DNA of 64,000 bases from Bradyrhizobium icense (GTDB lineage: Bacteria; Pseudomonadota; Alphaproteobacteria; Rhizobiales; Xanthobacteraceae), in NCBI RefSeq assembly GCF_001693385.1, contig NZ_CP016428.1, forward strand, positions 4,960,001-5,024,000, read 5' to 3'. The notes under the pieces are model-generated. The model saw nothing but the letters and a program-made list of their open reading frames with translations, made no database searches and had not been told where the DNA came from. The translations under genes were made by a program, and so were the position numbers. Shown here piece by piece: positions 18,047 through 26,341 of the stretch (its first letter is position 1; every line of letters begins with the position of its first letter).

Positions 18047-19074
18047 CAAGCGCGGCCAAGCCCATCGATACCAAGCGATTCGCCACGCGACTACGCGGAC
18101 GGGCGATCGACGTCGAAGGCGGCCGCATCTTGATCTCGCGCCTCGCCGGCTCGGGCCAGGAGGCCGACCTCACGCTTCCGGCCAACTGCAACGGATACGG
18201 CCGGGTTCGCCATTTCCGGTTGGCGACGGCCAAGGGCTGGCCAGCGAATCCGCTCCCGCTTGCGCCGGCCTGCCGCGCGCTAGGTATCGCGCCGATTCCG
18301 GACATGATGACCGCGCTGGTGTTTCAGAACGCTGCTTGTGCATGGCGCTGTTGGTACTGTTTCGTGCCGGAGGAGCTACTGAAAGCCGATCTCAGCCGCT
18401 CAGCGTGGTTCACGGCAGCGGAACTGGTCGACCTATATCGCCAAATCCCGGACAGCCCTCGGATCATCGACCTCTCGGGAGGATCGCCGGACCTGGTGCC
18501 CGAATGGACGCCTTGGATGATGCGAGCGCTCGCCGACGCCGGCCTCGCCGAAACGACCTATCTCTGGACGGACGACAACCTTAGCACCACCTATCTCTTC
18601 GACGTTCTGCCGCCTGACGACCTCGCGCTTCTGCGTCGCTACCGCAATTATGGTCGCGTTTGCTGCATCAAGGGCTTCGACGGCCGCTCGTTCGCATTCA
18701 ACACACGCGCCGCGCCTCAGGATTACGAGCGCCAATTCGAGGTGCTTCAGCGGGTGCTGGATCTGGGGCTAGACGTCTACGGATATGTGACGTTGACGTC
18801 TCCACACGATGATGGCGTCGCTCACGGCGTAGCCGACTTGATCGATCGGCTGCAGGCAATTGATCCAAACTATCCGCTCCGCGTAATTCCCTTGCGGATC
18901 CAGGTGTTCACGCCGGTCGAACAGCGTCTCGCCCGTGATGATGCTCGTGAGAGGAGCCTCCTCGTCCAAGAGGAAGCTATAGCAGCCTGGATCAACGAGC
19001 TTGAGCGCCGCTTTCCTCCAGACCTGCGTGCGTTGCCGATCTGTGACGTGTCGCTTCGCACGAGGCCGGTATGA
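18043..19074 (+). CDS. Radical SAM enzyme, function unknown
   Basis: 343 residues with the [4Fe-4S] motif CxxxCxxC at about residues 99-106 (CAWRCWYCF). The SAM-binding glycines follow in IIDLSGGSPDLVPEW, and YLWTDDNLSTTYLF is a later strand motif of the TIM-barrel. No C-terminal SPASM-type cysteine cluster is visible. It lies between DUF4186 and a methyltransferase-like gene, with 4-bp overlaps on both sides. It is not viperin: the motif lacks the CNYKC/GFCFHT pattern. The co-encoded ASCH protein and P-loop kinase suggest a nucleotide or RNA base as substrate, but this is inference. Confidence 0.85.
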   Translation: MTSAAKPIDTKRFATRLRGRAIDVEGGRILISRLAGSGQEADLTLPANCNGYGRVRHFRLATAKGWPANPLPLAPACRALGIAPIPDMMTALVFQNAACAWRCWYCFVPEELLKADLSRSAWFTAAELVDLYRQIPDSPRIIDLSGGSPDLVPEWTPWMMRALADAGLAETTYLWTDDNLSTTYLFDVLPPDDLALLRRYRNYGRVCCIKGFDGRSFAFNTRAAPQDYERQFEVLQRVLDLGLDVYGYVTLTSPHDDGVAHGVADLIDRLQAIDPNYPLRVIPLRIQVFTPVEQRLARDDARERSLLVQEEAIAAWINELERRFPPDLRALPICDVSLRTRPV

Positions 19075-20345
19075 TCGCTTCACGCCGCTCCTTGTCGCAG
19101 GCCGCATTCGCAGCACGGGTCGATAACCTTACCAAGACGGCGATCACGGATGGCGCGATCAGCTTTGCGGCGCTCTTGCGGGGGCTACCTGGCGTTTATC
19201 CGACCGAGGCCTTGGCGTCGGTCGATCGGCTGGCAGGCGACAAGGCAATTGACCCTGCCGTTGCGGCCTCAATCCGCCGAGAGGCGGCCGTCACCGCTAC
19301 AGCGGTGGTCGAGGGTCGATCGCTATTACCGCTTCCGCACCCATTGGACTACGAATGGCGGGTCACGCCTGACGCTGCACGTTCGCTACTCAATCGCGCC
19401 GCCGACTTAACACCCGCGGAAGGCGACCTGCTCCTGTTCGGAACGCCGGGCCTTGCCGTCGAGGCGTTGACCTTGCCTATCGGCCGGCGCCTAGCCTTCC
19501 TCGCCGAGAGCAACGGCATCACTTATCGTGTCCTCGCACTCAATCGCGCCACTGGATCTCCGCTGTCCATCGCGTTCTGCAGCGGCGGTCTACCCCGCGA
19601 GAGCGCCGACGCGGTCCTTCTCGATCCACCCTGGTATCTTGATTTCGTGCGTCCCATGCTTTCGGCCGCTGCGCACGCGTGCCGCCCCGGAGGCGTCGTG
19701 CTGATCAGCCTGGCACCCAACGGCGCGCGGCCGAGTGCGGAGGCCGATAGGCATATCACTATAGGGTTCGCCCGACGGCTCGGACTCGCCGTGATAGACC
19801 ATTCACCGCTGGCTATCGGCTATGAAACGCCTTTCTTCGAGCGTAACGCCCTGGCCGCCGCGGGCATCTATCCGCCGCCGCAGTGGCGCCGCGGCGACCT
19901 TGTCGTGTTCAGAAAGACGTGCGCACCGACAAGGCCGCCGCCGGCATCGTCGGTCCGCCGTCGTGAATGGAACGAAGTTGGCATCGGCCGCATGCGACTA
20001 TTCATAAGGAGAGCTGACGAGGCGAGCTCTGACGAGGCAAGTCTGACATCGTTGGTCGACGGCGATATCTTACCAACCGTAAGCCGCCGCGATCCACGCC
20101 GTCGACTGGCCAACGTCTGGACTTCCGGAAATCGCATCTTTCACACAGACAATCCACAGCTTGTGCTTGAGGCGGCGATTTCGTGCGCTGGCGAAGCGAT
20201 AGGATCTGGTGTCCAACCTCGGCTCTGGGGCACTACCGCGAGCATGAGACGCTGGAGCGAGTCGCAGCCGAGCTGCGAGCTCTCGCAGCGATCGAGGCGC
20301 AAGAAGAGGGTAAAGCGCCGACAGTTGCGACGGAACGGAGTGTGA
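19071..20345 (+). CDS. Methyltransferase-like protein with DPPW motif
   Basis: 424 residues. The middle contains SADAVLLDPPWYLDFVRPML near residue 185, followed by ACRPGGVVLISLAPNG. This is the [DN]PP[WY] catalytic motif and the next strand of class I SAM-dependent N-methyltransferases (MT-A70/MunI-like N6-adenine enzymes). An upstream FGTPGLAVEALTLPIGRR could be the SAM-binding strand, but the usual FxGxG motif is not clear. The N-terminal 110 residues are helical and unassigned; the last 60 are very basic (SQRSRRKKRVKRRQLRR), which suits nucleic-acid binding. It overlaps the radical SAM gene and is 1 bp from the ASCH gene. DNA or RNA methylation is the best guess. Confidence 0.65.
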   Translation: MIASRRSLSQAAFAARVDNLTKTAITDGAISFAALLRGLPGVYPTEALASVDRLAGDKAIDPAVAASIRREAAVTATAVVEGRSLLPLPHPLDYEWRVTPDAARSLLNRAADLTPAEGDLLLFGTPGLAVEALTLPIGRRLAFLAESNGITYRVLALNRATGSPLSIAFCSGGLPRESADAVLLDPPWYLDFVRPMLSAAAHACRPGGVVLISLAPNGARPSAEADRHITIGFARRLGLAVIDHSPLAIGYETPFFERNALAAAGIYPPPQWRRGDLVVFRKTCAPTRPPPASSVRRREWNEVGIGRMRLFIRRADEASSDEASLTSLVDGDILPTVSRRDPRRRLANVWTSGNRIFHTDNPQLVLEAAISCAGEAIGSGVQPRLWGTTASMRRWSESQPSCELSQRSRRKKRVKRRQLRRNGV

Positions 20346-20346
20346 C

Positions 20347-20850
20347 TTGGAGGTGGAGCTCAACGAACTATTGGAGCAGGTCGACGGTCACCATTTCTGG
20401 CTGACCTATCTCTCAGACGCAGCCCGACCGACGAGCCGGATCGGCATTCATCTTGCAATCTTTGCCGAGCCGTTCCTCTCCATGGTCCTCTCCGGCGAGA
20501 AGACAATCGAGTCCCGCTTCAGTCGCAATCGGTGCGCGCCTTACGGTGAGATCTACGATGGCGACATTATTCTCCTTAAGGAGGTGGCTGGGCCGATCTG
20601 CGGCCTCGCGCTCGCGCGTCGTATCTGGTCCTTTGACCTCGGCCACGAGCCGCTCGACCACATCCGAAATCGCTTTGGCGCGGGCATCCGCGCCGACGAT
20701 GAATTCTGGTCCTCTCGTGCCGATGCTCTTTATGCAACCTTGATTGAACTCGATGCACCCACTTCAATCGCGCCGGTAAGCTGTGATAAGCGTGACCGGC
20801 GGGGCTGGGTGTCCCTGCGATCGCGTCAGATGACGTTTAATTTTGCATGA
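20347..20850 (+). CDS. ASCH-domain protein
   Basis: A 167-residue protein from a TTG start that follows the previous stop immediately. The ASCH fold is plain: HLAIFAEPFLSMVLSGEKTIESRFSRNRCAPYG, then GDIILLKEVAGPICGLALARRIW. The GEKTIExR motif is the family signature. ASCH proteins bind RNA or modified nucleosides, and some hydrolyse N4-acetylcytidine. In this operon it could recognise the nucleotide product of the radical SAM or methyltransferase step. The final four bases overlap the kinase start. Confidence 0.8.
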   Translation: MEVELNELLEQVDGHHFWLTYLSDAARPTSRIGIHLAIFAEPFLSMVLSGEKTIESRFSRNRCAPYGEIYDGDIILLKEVAGPICGLALARRIWSFDLGHEPLDHIRNRFGAGIRADDEFWSSRADALYATLIELDAPTSIAPVSCDKRDRRGWVSLRSRQMTFNFA

Positions 20851-21383
20851 GTTTACTCCTCTGTTTTTCAGGCCAAATCGGCAGCGGCAAGTCCTCTGTC
20901 AGCATAGCGGTTGCCGCAGCGCTGGGCTGCAGACGGACGGGGTTTGGCGATTACCTGCGAAGCGAGATCGCTCGTCTTGGCGGCGATCCAAACGACCGCA
21001 AAGCGTTGCAGGACCTTGGTCAGAAGCGGGTCGAGGACGATTCAGCGGCATTCTGCCGCGACGTACTTGCTGCCGGCGGCTTTCAGGCTGGCGACGACTT
21101 TGTGATCGACGGCATCCGGCATGTCGCGATATTTGAGATACTTGCCACGGTGGGTAAGCCATCCGAAGCGCGCCTATTGTATCTCGGCGCCCCCGAGACC
21201 ACGCGCAACGTCCGAGTTCAATCCAGGGACGATGCCCAAGATTTCGTTCGTGCATCCACCCATCACGTTGAAACTGAGTTGCAAGACGCGCTCCCGCAAC
21301 GTGCTGACGCGGTGATTGACGCGGACCAACCATTCGATCGGGTCGTAGCTGACTGTCTCGAATTGGTCCGCAGCTGGCAGTAG
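20847..21383 (+). CDS. P-loop NTPase, nucleotide-kinase-like
   Basis: 178 residues with a Walker A at positions 9-17 (GQIGSGKSS) near the start. Then come the LID/NMP-binding-like RTGFGDYLRSEIARLG and FVIDGIRHVAIFEIL, a Walker-B-like strand. Length and layout resemble (d)NMP or dephospho-CoA kinases, so phosphorylation of a small substrate such as a modified nucleotide is plausible. It is the last gene of the operon, coupled to the ASCH gene as ATGA. After it, 21384-21679 has no supported gene. Confidence 0.75.
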   Translation: MSLLLCFSGQIGSGKSSVSIAVAAALGCRRTGFGDYLRSEIARLGGDPNDRKALQDLGQKRVEDDSAAFCRDVLAAGGFQAGDDFVIDGIRHVAIFEILATVGKPSEARLLYLGAPETTRNVRVQSRDDAQDFVRASTHHVETELQDALPQRADAVIDADQPFDRVVADCLELVRSWQ

Positions 21384-21679
21384 CGTTACTGCCGCATCAT
21401 GAAGGGCCGTTCGTCGAGCAATATCGGCCGCTCGAACTCGATATCCGAGACCAGGGCCGCGTGAGCGCGATCACGGCACATGGGCAAGCCGACGAGCCGC
21501 CGATTTGTGCGCAGGACTACGCTACTGCTCCATCGAAGGGAAGCCGCTTTCCTTGGCGCGGCCCTCGTTCAAGTAGAGCGGCGACCACCGCAGAGCGAAC
21601 GCTGGAAGTACACCGTTACGAGTAACAATGCGGGAACAGAAATTTCGAAAAACTTTTCGTATCAATAACTTATGACCAT

Positions 21680-21733
21680 ATGGTGCGCTCGGAGGGCGGT
21701 CGCATTTGTTGCGATTTCAACAGCTTATCTGGA
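21680..21733 (+). repeat. Direct repeat B, tRNA-3'-end-like (partner at 15251)
   Basis: Second copy of the imperfect direct repeat starting TATGGTGCGCTCGGA. Together with copy A it encloses the seven-gene operon almost exactly. No gene is visible between here and 21979. Confidence 0.5.
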
Positions 21734-21979
21734 GGCAGCAAACCGAAAAGTGCCCATCAAGCCCAACCGTACCTTTCACCCCCATACTGATCGAGTTGCT
21801 CGCCCATCATTGAAGGCTTTCGTTGCCGGCGTTGTAGAGATGCGCCCCAATATGACAAGAAAGGTACTGACAAGGCACCGAAGAACATTTGAAATGCCCA
21901 TCGAGCCGTACCACCTGAAACAAGGTCCATCGGTATCTTTTGAGATTTTCCGATAATCCAAGGGCCAGCAAGGGGCGTC

Positions 21980-22768
21980 GTGACCGATCTAACCGAGGAG
22001 CCGGACGGCCCGACCGACCAACCGGAGCCCAACCAATTGAACCACCGCGAGGAAGCCCGCGCGCGCCGCGGTGTGCTTCTTCCGGTCGAACGTCACCTCA
22101 GTTACGAGATAGAGACGCATCACCGAAAACATAATTGGAGCGTGGAGCGCGGTGGCCTGATCGGACGGGCCTGGATCGAACGGTTCTGCGATCCGAAGGA
22201 CGCGGATTATCACTTCCAGGACCGCAAAGTTTTCTTTGTGATCGAGCGGGGTGACCGACGCATCGCGGCAGGCACACTGACAATTTGGCGGGGCATATAC
22301 GATGAGGATGGCGACGGCTGGGACCTTGAGGGCTTCGTTCGGCGCGGCGATATCAACTCGCAAAGCGAGTATGATATGGCCGTCGCGGTCGCAAAAGTTT
22401 GGGGCAGCGATGATGAAGAGAACTGGTGGACTGACGACCCATTTTGCTACGGCCACCTCTGTAGCTTCGATAGGCTGGTGATCAACGCGAAGACATCGGC
22501 TGACGTCGAGGCTGCATGGCAGATCATCGACGCCCTTCTCAAGCGTGTTCGACGTGGCATGGCGGTCATGGTGCTTAAAGCGTTTCCTCTCGACTATGAG
22601 GGCGGAGTGACGGCGGAGAACCAGCCGGCTTTCGAGCGTCGGCAGCGCGCACTTATGCGCCTTTATCAGCGTCGCATCGGTTTTGAACCAGTGCCCCATA
22701 AAGCGCTGGCTGATGAAGGCTGGATGCTACGCTTGTTCAACGAGGGCGCACGGCCAGACGTCGAATGA
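21980..22768 (+). CDS. Hypothetical protein, possible GNAT-like C-terminus
   Basis: 262 residues starting with a GTG and an acidic, disordered N-terminus (TEEPDGPTDQPEP). The middle has GLIGRAWIERF and VFFVIERGDRRIAAGTLTIWRG. The end, MRLYQRRIGFEPVP, resembles the acetyl-CoA-binding/C-terminal strand of GNAT acetyltransferases (LYxxxGFE). I cannot name a substrate. It stands alone between repeat B and an IS630 remnant. Confidence 0.6.
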   Translation: MTDLTEEPDGPTDQPEPNQLNHREEARARRGVLLPVERHLSYEIETHHRKHNWSVERGGLIGRAWIERFCDPKDADYHFQDRKVFFVIERGDRRIAAGTLTIWRGIYDEDGDGWDLEGFVRRGDINSQSEYDMAVAVAKVWGSDDEENWWTDDPFCYGHLCSFDRLVINAKTSADVEAAWQIIDALLKRVRRGMAVMVLKAFPLDYEGGVTAENQPAFERRQRALMRLYQRRIGFEPVPHKALADEGWMLRLFNEGARPDVE

Positions 22769-22807
22769 TCGACCTCGTTCGCCCAGTGGGAGATCAGAGA
22801 ACATTCA

Positions 22808-22924
22808 ATGTCGAAGACACCAAATAGGCCTGGTCGGGTCTGCGCCGCAATCGGCCGCGCACTCGATGCCTTCACCTCCGAGGAATGCGCCAATTACCTC
22901 AAAAATTCAGGCTATCGAACTTAA
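22808..22924 (+). pseudogene. IS630-family transposase C-terminal remnant
   Basis: A 38-codon frame ends AAIGRALDAFTSEECANYLKNSGYRT, matching the usual C-terminus of IS630-family transposases (IGRxxDxFxxxECANYFxxAGY). Nothing of the catalytic core remains upstream, so it marks an old insertion. Confidence 0.65.
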
Positions 22925-23043
22925 TGCCATCACGCTTTAGGATTTGGGTGGCCGACCGAAGGAGACGCCACAAAGGCTAGCGGGCTTTCTTGACCGAAGC
23001 GCTGTCGGGATCGATCGGGCCGGCACGGTCCCCGATCCGTTGT

Positions 23044-23988
23044 CTAGGGCTTTTTCAAGCTCTTCACCAAGCCACCAAGGATTTCGTTGATTCGCGCAGG
23101 GGGGAGGAGAGCCGTCATGTCGAGTCGGATCGCGAGTTGGCCTTGGCCTGATCTGAACGACGCGTCCACAATCGTCGGATTGAGATCCGCATACTCCTTC
23201 GGAACGGAAATCGTCAATTTGTTGGGATCAATCGCCCGCTCCAGGGCCTTCTTGGCCTGATCGTTGATGTTGATGCCCGCGATGCTGAGAAGGCCGTTGG
23301 TTATGAAGACAAATTGCCCGCCAAGCTTGACGTTCGGTTCGCCCAGGACCAAGCTCAGCGACGCATCTCCAGTCTTCTGAAGTTTGACCGGCAGTGTGGC
23401 GTCGAACGGCTGGGTGAAGCTCTTGTTCTTGATGGGGCTTGCTGGTCGGGTCTTTGGGCAGCCGAACACGTAGTGCCCACCGAACGGGAGGTCACCACGG
23501 CAGCCCGTTGAGTCCCAGTACGTTTCTGGAACGGGGTTCTCTACGCAGGTCCAGCCGTCAACGTCACCCGACAGCGCAACCACCGCAGTGTCGCCCTCGC
23601 CCTTTAGCGCGCGAATTGTGAGGCTTACGACAGGGTTTACCAACGTGTAGCTTTTGCAGTTGTCGCGCGGCAGCGGAAGCGTGCCGACGATTTGAGCGAA
23701 CTTCTGCTGCAAATCGACAAGGCTGGCATCTAGGACAAGGGAGAGGTGCAGGCCGTCGGACTTCGTTTCGACCGCAAAATTCATGGCAACCGCCGTGTTG
23801 ACAGTAATGCCCTGCACGTCCTGGCTAAGCACGATCGGCCCGATAGCTATCCGATCACTTTGCGAGACCGAGGAAGCATTGGAGCCGGGAGCGGTCTCGG
23901 CGATCGCCGCCGTGCAAAGAGAAAACCAAAGCACCATCAGCAGGACGCGCACGGCACACACCTCTCCCGTCAATCTCGTTTTGAACAT
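23044..23988 (-). CDS. Secreted hypothetical protein
   Basis: 314 residues with a clear signal peptide (VLLMVLWFSLCTAAIAETA) and no other membrane segment, so it is exported to the periplasm or beyond. The mature part is beta-rich (LHLSLVLDASLVDLQQKF; DASLSLVLGEPNVKLGGQFVFI) and has four cysteines near residues 120-190 that could form disulfides. I do not recognise the family. It is divergent from a small membrane protein at 24140, with about 150 bp between them for promoters. Confidence 0.7.
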   Translation of the reverse strand: MFKTRLTGEVCAVRVLLMVLWFSLCTAAIAETAPGSNASSVSQSDRIAIGPIVLSQDVQGITVNTAVAMNFAVETKSDGLHLSLVLDASLVDLQQKFAQIVGTLPLPRDNCKSYTLVNPVVSLTIRALKGEGDTAVVALSGDVDGWTCVENPVPETYWDSTGCRGDLPFGGHYVFGCPKTRPASPIKNKSFTQPFDATLPVKLQKTGDASLSLVLGEPNVKLGGQFVFITNGLLSIAGININDQAKKALERAIDPNKLTISVPKEYADLNPTIVDASFRSGQGQLAIRLDMTALLPPARINEILGGLVKSLKKP

Positions 23989-24139
23989 AACGAAGACCCC
24001 CGGCTACTTCAACCAGAGCGTTTCTGTTACTTTTGGCTCGCGCGCCGATCAATTTGGACTTTTCTCGAGACGAGGGATTTGCCAAATTGGTGATCATCAC
24101 ACTCTAGTCGATGCACGATACAGGCCATCGAATCCGCCC

Positions 24140-24760
24140 ATGCTTCCCCTTGCAAAATTCTGGACTTGGCTCGGCAACTACTTCGTCCCCCTCGCTGTTG
24201 CGTGGGGTTACTTTGTCCGCAACGGACCTGATCAAGGCGTACAGATCTCGAGGGCATATTGGGGTCTGGCTGTCTCACTGCTTGTGGGCGTCCTGCTGAT
24301 CTCCACGCTCTCGCTCTACATAAAGAAGGCTCGGAGCGCCAAAGCGATCGCCATCCCTCCGAATACCACGTTCGAGAGCGAGTCCGACCGCAACCTCGTC
24401 CTCTCCTGGGGCAGCGCCGTGACGTACATTCTCACCCTGATCACCGCGCTGATCGTGTTTGGCAAAAGGTACTCGGACAGCAAGATCCACGCATGGGAAA
24501 AGAACACCTCTCTGGTCGATTCGTTCTGGGGAAGCCGTGCAGTGACGTTCACCCGGAGCTGTAACGAAAGCTCCTGCTACGCCATGGGAAATCGGTTTGG
24601 AGCCGATGGCAAGCCGCTGGAATATGTCGACCAGTACTTGCCGTACGTTACTGACCCCGCTCTGGCCCTCCTGGGTCTGCTCCTGTTCGTGTCGATTGTT
24701 GTCCTGTTGGTCACAATTTTCCGCAAGCCCCCAGCGTCGCTCGAACAGAACGATTACTAG
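24140..24760 (+). CDS. Membrane hypothetical protein
   Basis: From ATG 24140 a 206-residue protein with four hydrophobic segments: FWTWLGNYFVPLAVAWGYF, YWGLAVSLLVGVLLISTLSLY, SAVTYILTLITALIVFG and ALALLGLLLFVSIVVLLVTIF. The soluble loop between the last two has two close cysteines (RSCNESSCYAMG). The frame is open from 23783 but that overlaps the divergent secreted protein. The function is unknown. Confidence 0.65.
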   Translation: MLPLAKFWTWLGNYFVPLAVAWGYFVRNGPDQGVQISRAYWGLAVSLLVGVLLISTLSLYIKKARSAKAIAIPPNTTFESESDRNLVLSWGSAVTYILTLITALIVFGKRYSDSKIHAWEKNTSLVDSFWGSRAVTFTRSCNESSCYAMGNRFGADGKPLEYVDQYLPYVTDPALALLGLLLFVSIVVLLVTIFRKPPASLEQNDY

Positions 24761-24862
24761 GCTCGCTTATTCGGATGAGACCCAATTTGCTTTTCCACGT
24801 GATGACGTCTCTCAGCCAGCACGTGTGAGACAAAGAAGGCCTGCCCGATCCTCAATGGAATT

Positions 24863-25211
24863 CTACCAAAGCCCAAGCCGCGAGAGATGTCGCAGCCTAG
24901 TTTCGGGAACGCGTTTTCTCCCCCTAAGGGAAGTCTCCCACGTCACGTCCTTGATTTCGATTCCTGCAGCATTTCGCAAGAACTTGACCGCTTCATTGTT
25001 TTCACCAGGTCCTTGCGTGATGTCGTGGATTGCGTTGTTGACCGCCACGACAATCGAATTCCCTGAAGCAACCCGATCCGCCAATGCCCTTCGAAAAGCA
25101 TTTGCCAAATTCGTTAAATGTCAGCCAGCCGGCGGTGCACGCCGCCGCCGTGACCGGTACGCCTCCAGATGACGCCGCGCACTGCGCCGCGATCATCCAT
25201 TCCTGATTCAT
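24863..25211 (-). pseudogene. Frameshifted small hypothetical protein
   Basis: Two overlapping minus-strand frames join into one plausible protein: CTAGWLTFNEFGKCFSKGIGGSGC from the first, then GNSIVVAVNNAIHDITQGPG and ENNEAVKFLRN from the second, with the switch near 25080. The halves continue each other in sense, and neither frame alone is complete. The family is unknown. Confidence 0.4.
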
Positions 25212-25318
25212 CTTTGGTCCTGCAGCGCGAAGCGCGAGCCCCGCATAGCTCGAGGATTGCGTTGCGCAAGTTAGCAGTCGCCGCTCCTCTGACGAAGCTA
25301 TTGATTAAAGGGAGTTTT

Positions 25319-25370
25319 TGTGAGCGCACCAAGTCTTGAACCTAGGCCCGCTGATTAAGAGTCAGCAGCT
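25319..25370 (-). other. tRNA-Lys(CTT) 3' fragment, probable ICE attachment site
   Basis: On the minus strand the sequence folds as the 3' two-thirds of a lysine tRNA: anticodon stem GCTGA / TCAGC around the loop CTCTTAA (anticodon CTT), variable loop GGGCC, a T arm with TTCAAGA loop and two wobble pairs, and acceptor strand TGCGCTCA. There is no D arm or 5' acceptor strand. Elements that integrate into a tRNA 3' end leave such a fragment at the far end. The orientation places the element to the right, where the transfer genes are. Confidence 0.7.
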
Positions 25371-25594
25371 CCGACGGTTCGTCGTCGCCGACGACGAACT
25401 AGCTCCTCAGGGTCGACATCCAGAGCTCGCGCTATCCGCTCAAGTACTAACAGAGATGGATTTCTCTTGCCCGTTTCAACGCCACTTAGATAGGTCTGAT
25501 GAACCTTGCACCTGTCGGCGAGCTCCTCTTGGCTGAGTTTCTTTGCTCGGCGCAACTCCTGAATGTTTAGGCCGACTCGGTCCTGCAAGCGCAT
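25355..25594 (-). CDS. XRE-family HTH regulator
   Basis: A small single-domain DNA-binding protein of about 79 residues: NIQELRRAKKLSQEELADRC, VHQTYLSGVETGKRNPSLLVLERIARALDVDPEEL. The last helix is followed by an Arg-rich tail, and the TAA stop falls in the anticodon loop of the tRNA-Lys fragment. It is the outermost gene of the conjugative element and probably controls its maintenance or transfer genes. ATG 25594 is chosen; an alternative start lies 4 codons upstream. Confidence 0.8.
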   Translation of the reverse strand: MRLQDRVGLNIQELRRAKKLSQEELADRCKVHQTYLSGVETGKRNPSLLVLERIARALDVDPEELVRRRRRRTVGAADS

Positions 25595-25687
25595 GCAGGA
25601 AATCAAGAGAAACAGCGCTATCAGCCCATAGACTATGAGTCATAAAGCGACTAGTTTAGGAATTGCTGATGGAAGTTTCAGAGAGCT

Positions 25688-26089
25688 ATGTCACCAGAAA
25701 CAGTTGACCCCACCTTAGGCGCCTTCGCCAAATACGGCCAAAGCACTGCAACCGTTGGCTACCGTGACGCGTCGACAGGACGAGTGATAGCCTCTATCGA
25801 AATTCCGGCCCAAGTGATCGAACGTGCGGTTCTCGAGAACGCTTCCGTAGAAATCACCTTGCTAGGCGACGGCGAAATTGCCTCCGCCGTCGCCGGATCG
25901 GCGTCCGATTGCTTTTCGGCAAGGACGAGCGTCCCCGTTGACCATCTAGTGGACGTGTTCGTGAGCAGCGGTAACCTGCACAAGGAAGAGGCCACGGAAG
26001 CGGACCTGAGAACATTGCTCGAACGCCTTCAGAGATCCGTTCAAGCGGTAGAACGCACGATCAGCCTCCTCAAACGTGCGGCGAAATAG
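25688..26089 (+). CDS. Hypothetical protein
   Basis: 133 residues, divergent from the XRE gene with about 90 bp between. It contains a beta-rich N-terminal part (VGYRDASTGRVIASIEIPAQVIERAVLENASVEITLLG) and a C-terminal coiled-coil-like helix (LLERLQRSVQAVERTISLLKRAAK). No recognised family. It may be a partner of the XRE regulator judging only by position. Confidence 0.5.
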   Translation: MSPETVDPTLGAFAKYGQSTATVGYRDASTGRVIASIEIPAQVIERAVLENASVEITLLGDGEIASAVAGSASDCFSARTSVPVDHLVDVFVSSGNLHKEEATEADLRTLLERLQRSVQAVERTISLLKRAAK

Positions 26090-26104
26090 AGGCAAAGTAG
26101 CAAA

Positions 26105-26338
26105 TTAAGATGAGACGCCTATCGATTCGTCGTGTCTTCTCTTGCTGCCTTTCCGAAAATCTACGTCACTGTCAAGGAATGCCTCCAGCATAAACGGCAC
26201 TAGCTCCGTCACTTCCTCCCGGCTGCCGTAAGTCTCGGCATAAAAATCGGCATACTCACGCAATCGCCTCGCAAGGCCCGGAGCGAGCACAACGTTCATC
26301 TTGACCGCAGTCCGATCAGGTAGTTTCGCGAGCTTCAT
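26105..26338 (-). CDS. DUF2274 domain protein, end of trb operon
   Basis: A 77-residue protein with the DUF2274 pattern: KLAKLPDRTAVKMNVVLAPGLARRLREYADFYAETYG, then ELVPFMLEAFLDSDVDF. It follows trbI by 3 bp, the constant position for this family in Trb-type conjugative elements. Its fold looks like a ribbon-helix-helix or small helical regulator. The role is unknown. Confidence 0.8.
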   Translation of the reverse strand: MKLAKLPDRTAVKMNVVLAPGLARRLREYADFYAETYGSREEVTELVPFMLEAFLDSDVDFRKGSKRRHDESIGVSS

Positions 26339-26341
26339 CCC

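Noticed and set aside
18043..19074. Prokaryotic viperin
   Set aside because: The gene is next to a nucleotide-kinase-like gene as some viperins are, but the CAWRCWYCF motif and the rest of the sequence lack viperin signatures.
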